The position numbers and the translations under genes were made by a program. Shown here one piece after another: positions 29,125-35,570 of a stretch of 64,000 nucleotides of DNA. How positions within the stretch are numbered: position 1 is the stretch's first letter; each line of letters opens with the position of its first letter. The notes beneath the pieces were generated by a model that was not told the origin of the DNA, made no database searches, and worked only from the letters and a program-made list of their open reading frames with translations. This DNA is from JBFWML01 sp050251635. Its GTDB lineage: Bacteria > Campylobacterota > Campylobacteria > Campylobacterales > SZUA-545. The stretch lies in contig JBFWML010000004.1 of the NCBI GenBank assembly GCA_050251635.1, positions 29,808 through 93,807 on the forward strand, written 5' to 3'.

Positions 29125-29859
29125 TCAAACGCCGGAAATCTCATACGCAACCCCCTGCGCTTTTAACCCCGCCTGAAAGAACTCAAACCCCTGCTGAACG
29201 GTTTTTTGATCATAGCCGCTCAAGCTGATAACCGTCCGGCGGCGGCCCCCATGGGTTTCGGGCAGGCTCGAAAGCTCGATCGACTCCGGCAAACGCCGCA
29301 TCAGCGCCACCAAGTCGCCCTCCCCCGTTTGGGCGGTCAGGGTGAGACGGAATTTCCGCTCGCCGAGCGGATAGAACCGATCAAGCGCTTCACAAACCAT
29401 CGGATGGGCCATCTCGGGAAAACCGGGTACAAAAAAGAAGCGCTTAAAGAGAAAAAAACCCGGAATATTATTGACGGGATTTTGAAGCAGCTGCGCGCCA
29501 ATGGGAAAGTTCACCATCTCCCGGCGCATGGGCGAAACCTCGCCAAAGCGGCTCTCAAGCAACGCCAGCCCTTCGGAATGCACCTCAAGCCGCCCTCCGG
29601 TAAAGACATTGGCGGCACATTGGCGGGTGTAGTCATCGGGCGTGGCGCCGATCCCGCCGAAGGAGAACATCACCGCCTCTTCATCGCGGCTGACCAGTTC
29701 ATAGACGGCTTCGATCAGACCGGGCTTGTCGGCAATGGTAAAGACGCCCGCCAGCTCCCAATCGCGGGCGTTGAGCGTTTGCGTTAAAAAAGGAACGTGG
29801 CTGTCGTGCCGTCTGCCGTTGAGCAGTTCGGTTCCGATAACAACCGCATAAAAACGCAT
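29125..29859 (-). CDS. CinA-like molybdopterin-binding (MoCF) domain protein
   Basis: This 244-residue protein contains a MoaB/MogA-type fold. GTELLNGRRHDSHVPFL and the signature FSFGGIGATPDDYTRQ (GGxGxTxDD) are clear. It lacks the C-terminal nicotinamide-nucleotide amidase domain of full CinA, and its last 80 residues are a short alpha/beta extension. Stand-alone proteins of this kind are annotated as competence/damage-inducible protein A; the substrate is uncertain and may be a pyridine nucleotide metabolite. It lies 9 bases after the WD40-like gene start and may share its transcript. Confidence 0.85.
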   Translation of the reverse strand: MRFYAVVIGTELLNGRRHDSHVPFLTQTLNARDWELAGVFTIADKPGLIEAVYELVSRDEEAVMFSFGGIGATPDDYTRQCAANVFTGGRLEVHSEGLALLESRFGEVSPMRREMVNFPIGAQLLQNPVNNIPGFFLFKRFFFVPGFPEMAHPMVCEALDRFYPLGERKFRLTLTAQTGEGDLVALMRRLPESIELSSLPETHGGRRRTVISLSGYDQKTVQQGFEFFQAGLKAQGVAYEISGV

Positions 29860-29918
29860 TAGTTCCCTTTTTTTAGCGTAGTTGCAGTTATGATAGCATT
29901 TTCCGATATAGAAACACT

Positions 29919-30239
29919 ATGAGATCCTTTGTTTTTGGGCTTTTTTTATCATCGTGGATGCTTGCAGCCGACACGCAAGAACTCTTCTTGGGCAAGGTCG
30001 ATCGCGGCGAACTGAGGGGCAAACGCGTCAGCATGTCCGGCTACGTCAACGCCACCGGCTGCGAAAAACTCCCCTGCCGTCTCATGGCCTACCGCTGGAT
30101 CGATGGCGCAAAAGTACTGTTTATTCTGGAGTTTCAAGACCGTTTCCAGCCCTACGCATCACGCAAACGCGTACTCGATCCCATCCGGGTTCACTGCGTG
30201 GCGGTATCGGATTTTGAATACAAGGATTGTTTTTTTTAG
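29919..30239 (+). CDS. Small exported protein, unknown function
   Basis: This 106-residue protein has a signal peptide (MRSFVFGLFLSSWMLAA) and a small beta-rich domain with three Cys (ATGCEKLPCRL and the penultimate CFF). The region GELRGKRVSMSGYVNATGC reads like an OB-fold beta hairpin. No ribosome site stronger than GATATAGAAA is visible. Its stop is 7 bases before the left boundary of the integrated element, so it was probably the gene next to tRNA-fMet before insertion. Confidence 0.6.
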   Translation: MRSFVFGLFLSSWMLAADTQELFLGKVDRGELRGKRVSMSGYVNATGCEKLPCRLMAYRWIDGAKVLFILEFQDRFQPYASRKRVLDPIRVHCVAVSDFEYKDCFF

Positions 30240-30246
30240 AGGAAAT

Positions 30247-30270
30247 TTGGTTGCGGAGGCAGGATTTGAA
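30247..30270 (+). repeat. Left attachment repeat
   Basis: This 24-bp sequence is identical to 32637-32660 and corresponds to the 3' end of tRNA-fMet. The six bases before it (GGAAAT) also match the right copy (GGAAAA) except for one, giving 29 of 30 identical positions. Confidence 0.9.
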
Positions 30271-30345
30271 GGCCAAAAATTGACCCTGATTGACCATTTT
30301 ATGCATCCTGCTTGGCATAAATAAGTGTAAATAAAAACCGATAAC

Positions 30346-30363
30346 GTCAGCATAGCGTCAGCA
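30346..30363 (+). repeat. Left copy of 18-bp subterminal repeat
   Basis: GTCAGCATAGCGTCAGCA is identical to 32576-32593, and each copy itself contains GTCAGC twice in tandem 11 bases apart. One copy lies about 75 bp inside each attachment repeat, so these are candidate arm-type integrase or excisionase sites. Confidence 0.6.
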
Positions 30364-30416
30364 AAATCGCAGCCTAGCGGCCATTCCCGGCACGGCTCCC
30401 AGTCAGAGAGGGTAGC

Positions 30417-30770
30417 GGCGTCCGCAGCTTAGAACATAAGCGCGGATGCCCTGCCCGCAGCCCGACAACAGCCGGGCCACTCTCGGTAAATCGGCAGCTT
30501 TAATGGGGTAGCCACGGCCCTTAGGCCGGGGCGAGGGGCGCAGCCCCTTGGTGTCGCCGGAGGCGCACCCCCGCCGTCCGCTTGCGGACGAGGCCCCTTT
30601 GGGGCCGGAGCGGGTTTTAATTAAATCCGCCACTTTGCTCCCCCTTCCCCCTTGCAGCCGCCGAACCTCTCCCTCCCATGGGGCAACGCCCCATTATTAG
30701 CCTCCCCCTACCCCCGGAGGGGGTCTCCCTTTTCCCCTCGGCCTTCGCGGCCTTGAGCGCTGGGCCGCTC
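30417..30770. other. Dense array of about twelve short hairpins, non-coding
   Basis: Consecutive palindromic stems fill this stretch: 30417-30450 (14 bp with a bulge), 30460-30477, 30515-30528, 30534-30548, 30551-30568, 30575-30590 (CGTCCGC/GCGGACG), 30592-30606 (GGCCCC/GGGGCC), 30610-30630 (near-palindrome around TTAATTAA), 30678-30694 (ATGGGGC/GCCCCAT), 30710-30724 (ACCCCC/GGGGGT), 30740-30752 and 30755-30770. Loops are mostly 2-6 bases. Stem sequences differ, so they are not copies of one repeat. No open frame here is convincing. Possible roles are a structured RNA, a single-strand origin or a protein-binding DNA region. Confidence 0.65.
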
Positions 30771-30809
30771 GAACTGCCGCAACCCATCGACAAGCCTTTA
30801 CCCTCTCGC

Positions 30810-31004
30810 TCAATCGACCCATTTGACTTCATCGTGGGCGTAATGGATGATATGCTCTAGGGCATCCACAGGAGAGCAGGCAAAATCTTTTGCAAGAGCC
30901 GCCAGCTTCTTTTTGGCCTCCTTGCTGATCATGCCGCTGATATACACCTTGCCTGCCGCCTTGGCCTTTTGACGATATTGCTTCTGTCTTTGCGCGTTTG
31001 TCAT
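30810..31004 (-). CDS. Small ribbon-helix-helix-like DNA-binding regulator
   Basis: This 64-residue basic protein has the start MTNAQRQKQYRQKAKAAGK. A short beta strand (VYISGMI) is followed by two helices (SKEAKKKLAALAKDF and SPVDALEHIIHYA), the beta-alpha-alpha layout of RHH repressors, and its basic N-terminus resembles plasmid copy-control regulators of the CopB/RepB kind. I chose the ATG at 31004 because GGGGAGGAC precedes it; the frame extends further upstream without a good start. A palindrome overlapping its -10 box suggests autorepression and perhaps control of the divergent HTH-integrase operon. Confidence 0.7.
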   Translation of the reverse strand: MTNAQRQKQYRQKAKAAGKVYISGMISKEAKKKLAALAKDFACSPVDALEHIIHYAHDEVKWVD

Positions 31005-31014
31005 GTCCTCCCCT

Positions 31015-31040
31015 TTGCGCCTAATTATAGCTAGGCGTAA
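31015..31040. promoter_or_regulatory. Palindromic operator over the RHH promoter
   Basis: TTGCGCCTA (31015-31023) and TAGGCGTAA (31032-31040) are inverted copies with one mismatch in nine. The 8-base spacer holds most of the minus-strand -10 box TATAAT (31029-31024) of the RHH gene. This is the expected site for autorepression. Confidence 0.6.
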
Positions 31041-31208
31041 CACTGTTATGTTTTCCAGCGTCAAAACCTCACAACCAGAAGGTTTGTTGCCTCCCACCCT
31101 CCCCCTTGTAGTAAAAACAAAAGAAGGCAAAGCACTAAAATCTGACCCCCGCTTTACCCAAAAACAGAGAGACCTACCGCCGCCCCAAAAGCCCCCGACC
31201 CGCCCAGC

Positions 31209-31214
31209 TATAAT
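31209..31214 (+). promoter_or_regulatory. -10 box of HTH-integrase operon
   Basis: TATAAT lies 27 bases before the GTG at 31241. The position for a -35 (CAAAAG) is poor, so activation may be needed. The stretch 31041-31208 between the operator and this box shows no gene. Confidence 0.5.
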
Positions 31215-31240
31215 AGAGTGAAATGGGAGGAGGCCCCCTA

Positions 31241-31579
31241 GTGACTGCATCGACCGCCGCCGCGCTTGAAACTCTTGCGGCCATGCTTAACCAGATTGCG
31301 ATAGAAGCCCGGCAAGATGAGGGGTTTGTGGACACGCCGGGCGCTGCCGCATATCTTGGCAAGTCCGAATCGTGGGTTAAGCTACGGATGCGCGAGGGTG
31401 ACTTCACGGAGGGGCGGGAGTTTTGGCGGCGTGGTGGTAGTATTTTCTTTGCCAAGCAGGCGCTGCGTGAATGGGTGCAGTCTGGGTCTCCCGAAGAAAT
31501 GAAAGGAGGCCAGAGTGGCAAGCATCTTCGCCCAACGGGGCAAACTCTACGCGAATTTGTCCAAAAGCGGACGGCGTGA
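31241..31579 (+). CDS. Excisionase-like helix-turn-helix protein
   Basis: This 112-residue protein has a helix-turn-helix of the excisionase/AlpA type in its centre: VDTPGAAAYLGKSESWVKLRMREG, followed by EFWRRGGSIFFAKQALREWV, the usual winged-helix ending of this family. It most likely acts as the recombination directionality factor or the activator of the integrase. The GTG at 31241 is chosen because GGGAGGAGG stands 7 bases upstream; the earlier ATG at 31223 overlaps that ribosome site. Its 3' end overlaps the integrase gene by 65 bases in another frame, so the two are translationally linked. Confidence 0.78.
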   Translation: MTASTAAALETLAAMLNQIAIEARQDEGFVDTPGAAAYLGKSESWVKLRMREGDFTEGREFWRRGGSIFFAKQALREWVQSGSPEEMKGGQSGKHLRPTGQTLREFVQKRTA

Positions 31580-32585
31580 AAGGGTTTCCCTCGGACTGGA
31601 CGACACGCCGGGAAATAGGAGGAAAGCCGAAAAGCTGCTTCCTGAAATGATTACCGGCTTACTTAGCGGCAGTTTCGTCAAAGGCCGCTCGGTTCAATAC
31701 TATGCCGATCTCTACTTCAAGCAGAAGCAAAGAGACGGGATGAGGGCGGCGACGATTTATCAGAATCAGCGCATTGCCAAAAAGTTCCTTGACAGTTACG
31801 GCTCACGCCCGATTCACGGCATAACCGCCCAAGAGGTGCGCGATTGGTTCCGCAAAAGGCTGGACGACAAATCGGCGGCAACCTTTCGCAATTACCACAG
31901 CGTTGTCCACGGAATTTTCGAGGAGGCGCTGCTGGACGAGGAAATACAAGCCAACCCTGTCGCAAAAGTTCGCAAGCCCAAGATGCGCGGCACACAAAAG
32001 CCGCCAGATCCGTTTTCGCCCCAAGAGGTGCGGCAACTGATCGAAGGGACGGAGGGCTGGCTACGAAACCTAATCGCCCTCATGTTCTTAAGCGGTATCC
32101 GTACGGGCGAAGCGCTCGGTCTGCGTTGGGAGAATGTGGACTTCAACGAGCGAGAGATTCGCATTTATGAGGCTCGGCGCAAGGGCTATAGCGGCGATAC
32201 AAAGACGGAAGGCTCGCGGCGCATCCTGCCGCTGCTGGACGCGCTACTGCCCTATATGCAAGCGCAACGTCGTCTTACAGGCGCGCATCCGTCCGGGTTT
32301 GTCTTTGTGGCGGAAAGAAGCGACGCACCCTGGAAGGATTCAAGCCGGATTACCGCCTACCATTGGTATCCACTGCTTGAGCGTTTAGGCATGAGGCGGC
32401 GGATTATGTATCAATTGCGCCACAGCTTTGCGATTGCGGCGATTGATACGGGAAGCCTGCCCGTTTCGAGGATTGCGCAAATGATGGGTCACACGAGCAC
32501 CCAGATGATTTTTCAGCGTTACGGAAAGTTCATTAGATCGGAGAAGATTTCGGTCGATTTGGGCTTTAATCTGTTGTCAGCATAG
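31515..32585 (+). CDS. Tyrosine integrase with DUF3596-type arm-binding domain
   Basis: This 356-residue site-specific recombinase has an N-terminal arm-binding domain (GKLYANLSKSGRRERVSLGL, about residues 8-60), a core-binding helical domain (residues 60-160) and the catalytic domain. Catalytic residues are visible as Arg in SGIRTGEALGL (about 196), Lys in TKTEGSRR (about 231), YQLRHSF (Arg about 301), His in MMGHTS (about 324) and the nucleophile Tyr in FQRYGKFI (about 335). The Tyr in place of the usual His of HxxR is, as I recall, normal in the YQxRHTF integrase subfamily. The start is GTG with AAGGAGG 5 bases upstream. Its stop codon lies inside the right 18-bp repeat. Confidence 0.93.
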   Translation: MASIFAQRGKLYANLSKSGRRERVSLGLDDTPGNRRKAEKLLPEMITGLLSGSFVKGRSVQYYADLYFKQKQRDGMRAATIYQNQRIAKKFLDSYGSRPIHGITAQEVRDWFRKRLDDKSAATFRNYHSVVHGIFEEALLDEEIQANPVAKVRKPKMRGTQKPPDPFSPQEVRQLIEGTEGWLRNLIALMFLSGIRTGEALGLRWENVDFNEREIRIYEARRKGYSGDTKTEGSRRILPLLDALLPYMQAQRRLTGAHPSGFVFVAERSDAPWKDSSRITAYHWYPLLERLGMRRRIMYQLRHSFAIAAIDTGSLPVSRIAQMMGHTSTQMIFQRYGKFIRSEKISVDLGFNLLSA

Positions 32586-32593
32586 CGTCAGCA
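32576..32593 (+). repeat. Right copy of 18-bp subterminal repeat
   Basis: Identical to 30346-30363; it begins inside the last codons of the integrase gene and supplies its TAG stop. Confidence 0.6.
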
Positions 32594-32637
32594 TTTTGAC
32601 CTAGCACCCGACAAACCCGCATGAATAGAGGGAAAAT

Positions 32638-32714
<77 letters not shown>

Positions 32715-32739
32715 ACAACCATAAAAGAAGAAACGAATT

Positions 32740-32813
32740 TGGCTGGGGTACAAGGATTCGAACCTCAATTAACTGGACCAAAACCAGCTGTCCTGCCGTT
32801 AGACGATACCCCA
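32740..32813 (-). tRNA. tRNA-Gln (TTG)
   Basis: A 74-nt cloverleaf on the reverse strand: acceptor TGGGGTA pairs with TACCCCA, the anticodon loop TTTTGGT gives TTG, the T-arm contains GGTTCGAATCC, and CCA is encoded. It lies 25 bases upstream of tRNA-fMet and shares its promoter. Confidence 0.97.
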
Positions 32814-32832
32814 ACACCAAAATCGAGCCGGA

Positions 32833-32861
32833 ATTATAACGCCTAACTTTTCTAAAGTCAA
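32833..32861 (-). promoter_or_regulatory. Consensus promoter of the tRNA-Gln/tRNA-fMet unit
   Basis: TTGACT and TATAAT on the minus strand are separated by 17 bases, ending 19 bases before the tRNA-Gln 5' end. This is one of the best sigma-70 matches in the window. Confidence 0.8.
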
Positions 32862-32949
32862 GGCATGTTTGAGAATTCTTTTTTTAACCGCCCTTTCGGA
32901 GAGTTCTGGCAAAATCCGCCCTTAAGTTTTGCCCCATCGAAGGATTGCC

Positions 32950-34218
32950 GTGGATTATTTAGAGATTACCGGAGGACACAAGCTGGGAGGCAAACTGACC
33001 GTTTCGGGCGCGAAGAATGCCGCGCTGCCTATTTTGGCCGCGACCATTCTGGCTAAAAATTCCGTTTGCATCCGCAACCTGCCCAAAGTAGCCGACGTTC
33101 AGACTTTTTTAAAGCTTATCAAACTCCTTGGCGGCGATTACGGCTGGGACGAGGCGCGTCATTGCTTCGATGTCTCCACGGCCAGCCTAAACAGCACCAC
33201 CGCCACCTATGAAATCGTCAAAACGATGCGCGCCTCCATCCTGGTGCTCGGCCCGCTTTTGGCCCGCTTCCGGGAGTGCCGCGTCTCCCTGCCCGGCGGT
33301 TGCGCCATCGGTCAGCGGCCCGTGGATCTGCACCTGAAGGCCATGGAACGCATGGGAGCCGAAATCACGATCGAAGAGGGCTACATCCACGCCAAAGCGC
33401 CCCACGGACTCAAGGGCGCAACGATTATCTTCGACAAAATCACCGTCACCGGCAGCGAAAACGTCATCATGGCTGCGGCGCTGGCCAAGGGCAAAACCAA
33501 GATTGTCAACTGCGCCAAAGAACCGGAGGTGGTTCAACTGTGCGAAATTCTGGCCGAAGCGGGCGTGCGTATGCACGGAATTGGCACCGATGAGCTGGAA
33601 ATCGAAGGAACCGACGGCGCTTTGCTGGAGTTTTCGCCCATCCATGTGATAGCCGATCGGATCGAAGCGGGCACCTACCTCTGCGCCGCCGCCATCACGC
33701 AGAGCGTCGTCACCCTGTGCGGTGTCAGGCCCGATCATCTCGAAGCCGTGACCAGCAAACTGATCGACATGGGTTTTGGCATCGGGATCGAGGAGGATGC
33801 CATCACCCTTCTGCCCGCCGAAAAAATCCGGCCCACGCAGATTGTTACCACCGAATACCCCGGTTTTCCCACCGATATGCAGGCGCAGTTTATGGCGCTG
33901 GCAACGCAGGCTGAAGGCAGCAGCGTCATTGAAGAGCGGTTGTTTGAAAACCGCTTCATGCATGTGAGCGAATTGCAGCGCATGGGCGCAAAGATTACGC
34001 TTCGGGGCAACACCGCCACCGTCACCGGCCCGGTAAAGCTGACCGGCGCCGACGTGATGGCCACCGATCTGCGCGCCTCAAGCGCCTTGGTTCTGGCCGC
34101 CTTGGCGGCAGAGGGTAAGACCCGTATTCACCGCATCTACCATCTCGATCGCGGCTACGAAAAACTGGAAGAGAAACTAGGCAAACTGGGAGCGGAACTG
34201 AGAAGACTCAAGGAGTAG
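32950..34218 (+). CDS. murA: UDP-N-acetylglucosamine 1-carboxyvinyltransferase
   Basis: This 422-residue enzyme transfers enolpyruvate from PEP to UDP-GlcNAc, the first committed step of peptidoglycan synthesis in the cytoplasm. The N-terminus (GGHKLGGKLTVSGAKNAALP) and the active-site loop LPGGCAIGQRPVDLHL, with the catalytic Cys near residue 118 (the fosfomycin target), are intact. The GTG at 32950 has AAGGA 7 bases upstream; an in-frame TTG at 32929 is less likely. Confidence 0.97.
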   Translation: MDYLEITGGHKLGGKLTVSGAKNAALPILAATILAKNSVCIRNLPKVADVQTFLKLIKLLGGDYGWDEARHCFDVSTASLNSTTATYEIVKTMRASILVLGPLLARFRECRVSLPGGCAIGQRPVDLHLKAMERMGAEITIEEGYIHAKAPHGLKGATIIFDKITVTGSENVIMAAALAKGKTKIVNCAKEPEVVQLCEILAEAGVRMHGIGTDELEIEGTDGALLEFSPIHVIADRIEAGTYLCAAAITQSVVTLCGVRPDHLEAVTSKLIDMGFGIGIEEDAITLLPAEKIRPTQIVTTEYPGFPTDMQAQFMALATQAEGSSVIEERLFENRFMHVSELQRMGAKITLRGNTATVTGPVKLTGADVMATDLRASSALVLAALAAEGKTRIHRIYHLDRGYEKLEEKLGKLGAELRRLKE

Positions 34219-34221
34219 CGC

Positions 34222-34596
34222 CTACTCCTCCTCCACAATGACGATACGGCGGCTCTTGGCCGCCACCACCTGCCTGCTTGGCGGCACCAGACCGTTTTCG
34301 TTCACTTTGGCAAGCCGTGCTTTGAGCTCTTCAATCTCCTGCTCCATTTGGGCAATCTGACGCTTAAGCTTAAGGGCCACGTCCACGCCGGCCAGATTCA
34401 CGCCCATCTCCCGCGTCAGGCGCAAAACCATCTTGATCTCGTCGATATTGCGCTGGGAGTAGAGCCGCACACGCCCCTCCGATCGGCCCGGTAAAATCAA
34501 CCCCTCCCGCTCGTATTGGCGCAGCGTTTGGGGGTGCACCTCAAGCACTTTGGCAACCACACTGATCATGTAAACGGGTTCATCATAGCTGTGCAT
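34222..34596 (-). CDS. hspR: HspR, MerR-family heat-shock repressor
   Basis: This 124-residue regulator has a MerR-type winged HTH (PVYMISVVAKVLEVHPQTLRQYEREGLI followed by RLYSQRNIDEIKMVLRLTREMGVNLAGV) and a coiled coil (about residues 75-100). HspR represses chaperone genes by binding HAIR-type palindromes and is encoded next to a cbpA/dnaJ-like gene in Campylobacter and Helicobacter, as here. The gap to cbpA is 4 bases, so it would regulate its own transcript. I do not see a good canonical HAIR upstream of cbpA. Confidence 0.93.
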   Translation of the reverse strand: MHSYDEPVYMISVVAKVLEVHPQTLRQYEREGLILPGRSEGRVRLYSQRNIDEIKMVLRLTREMGVNLAGVDVALKLKRQIAQMEQEIEELKARLAKVNENGLVPPSRQVVAAKSRRIVIVEEE

Positions 34597-34600
34597 GGCG

Positions 34601-35485
34601 TTACTCCGGCAGTTTTTCTTCCATCAGCTTGGCCAGCTGCGGATCGAGCGTTTCAGCAGCAGGAATCGCCACCTGCACCTTCAGGTACAGATCGCCCCGC
34701 TGACCGCTTTTGCGGTTGACTACGCCCGCCTCGCGCACACGAAAACGCTGACCGCACTTTGTCCCGGCGGGTACCTTGAGGCCAACCTCTTTTTCAAGAG
34801 TCCTGACCTGCACTTTACCGCCAAAGACGGCGGTCTTTAGGCTGATATTCAGGCTTTTTTCCAGATCGTCGCCCTCGCGGACATACTCGCTTGAAGGCTC
34901 CACATGAATGCGCAGCAACAGATCGCCGCGCTGGTTTTGCATCGATCGGCCCCGGCCGCGCACCCGGAGCGTTTCGCCCTCGGTAATGCCCGCCGGGATA
35001 CGGATATCCATCCGGTCGCCTTCAATGCTGATACTCTGGGTTCCGCCCAGCACGGCGGTTTCAAAGGGTACATTCAACCGCGCCGAAATATCCAGATCGA
35101 CGCCGCCAAAACCAAACCGGCTGTCAAATCCCCGGTTCTGACCGCCGCGCGCGCCGCCGAAACCGCCGAACCCTCCGCCAAAAACCTGATTGAGAATATC
35201 GTTTAAGTCGAAGTTCGCGCCGCCCTGCCCCCGCGCAAAATCATGGAAAGACTGGTTGCCGAACATCGAATCGCCGTAGGCGTCGTACTGCTGGCGTTTT
35301 TGCGCGTCGCTGAGGATTTCGTAGGCGGCGTTGATCTCTTTGAACTTCTCTTCGGCGCCGGGTTCTTTGTTGATATCGGGGTGATATTTGCGCGCTAGGC
35401 GACGGTAGGCTTTTTTGATCTCATCTTCCGATGCGCCGGGGGCCACCCCCAGCGTTTCGTACAAACTTTTTCCGGCCATCTTCAA
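34601..35485 (-). CDS. cbpA: CbpA-type DnaJ co-chaperone
   Basis: This 294-residue co-chaperone has an N-terminal J domain (YETLGVAPGASEDEIKKAYRRLARKYHPDINK) with the invariant HPD. Next come a Gly/Phe-rich linker (FGGGFGGFGGARGG, about residues 100-120) and two C-terminal substrate-binding domains. The Cys-rich zinc domain of true DnaJ is absent, so it is CbpA type. It stimulates DnaK. It is the first gene of the cbpA-hspR operon. Confidence 0.94.
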   Translation of the reverse strand: MKMAGKSLYETLGVAPGASEDEIKKAYRRLARKYHPDINKEPGAEEKFKEINAAYEILSDAQKRQQYDAYGDSMFGNQSFHDFARGQGGANFDLNDILNQVFGGGFGGFGGARGGQNRGFDSRFGFGGVDLDISARLNVPFETAVLGGTQSISIEGDRMDIRIPAGITEGETLRVRGRGRSMQNQRGDLLLRIHVEPSSEYVREGDDLEKSLNISLKTAVFGGKVQVRTLEKEVGLKVPAGTKCGQRFRVREAGVVNRKSGQRGDLYLKVQVAIPAAETLDPQLAKLMEEKLPE

Positions 35486-35502
35486 CCTCTTATTAAAGCA
35501 TC

Positions 35503-35560
35503 AGCCCCGCGCAACGGGGCTTTTGGCGGGCAGTATAGCAGAAAGTTTAGTCTGAATCAA
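35503..35560 (-). promoter_or_regulatory. cbpA-hspR promoter and 5'-terminal hairpin
   Basis: TTGATT (35560-35555) and TATACT (35537-35532) on the minus strand are 17 bases apart. The predicted start near 35525 is followed almost at once by a 7-bp hairpin, AGCCCCG / CGGGGCT (35521-35515 and 35509-35503), so the mRNA would begin with a stable stem. The repeat ACTAAAC occurs twice around the -35, and AAAGTT...AACTTT is a 6-bp inverted repeat across it, both candidate HspR contact sites. Confidence 0.6.
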
Positions 35561-35570
35561 TCAACTTTGT

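Noticed and set aside
30417..30770. Hairpin block as a CRISPR array
   Set aside because: The stems have different sequences and there are no constant repeats with regular spacers; no cas gene is near.
30403..30832. Two short minus-strand frames of 76 and 71 codons in the hairpin block
   Set aside because: The GTG-start frame at 30633 has a passable GGGAG site, but both products are low-complexity Gly/Arg/Ser/Pro sequences that merely translate the hairpins, and no domain is visible.
32401..32430. Integrase with Tyr instead of His in HxxR as a dead enzyme
   Set aside because: As far as I recall the YQxRH form is normal in a large phage-type integrase subfamily, and all other catalytic residues are present.
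35486..35570. Classical HAIR operator (CTTGAGT-N7-ACTCAAG) upstream of cbpA
   Set aside because: No stretch with adequate match was found on either strand.
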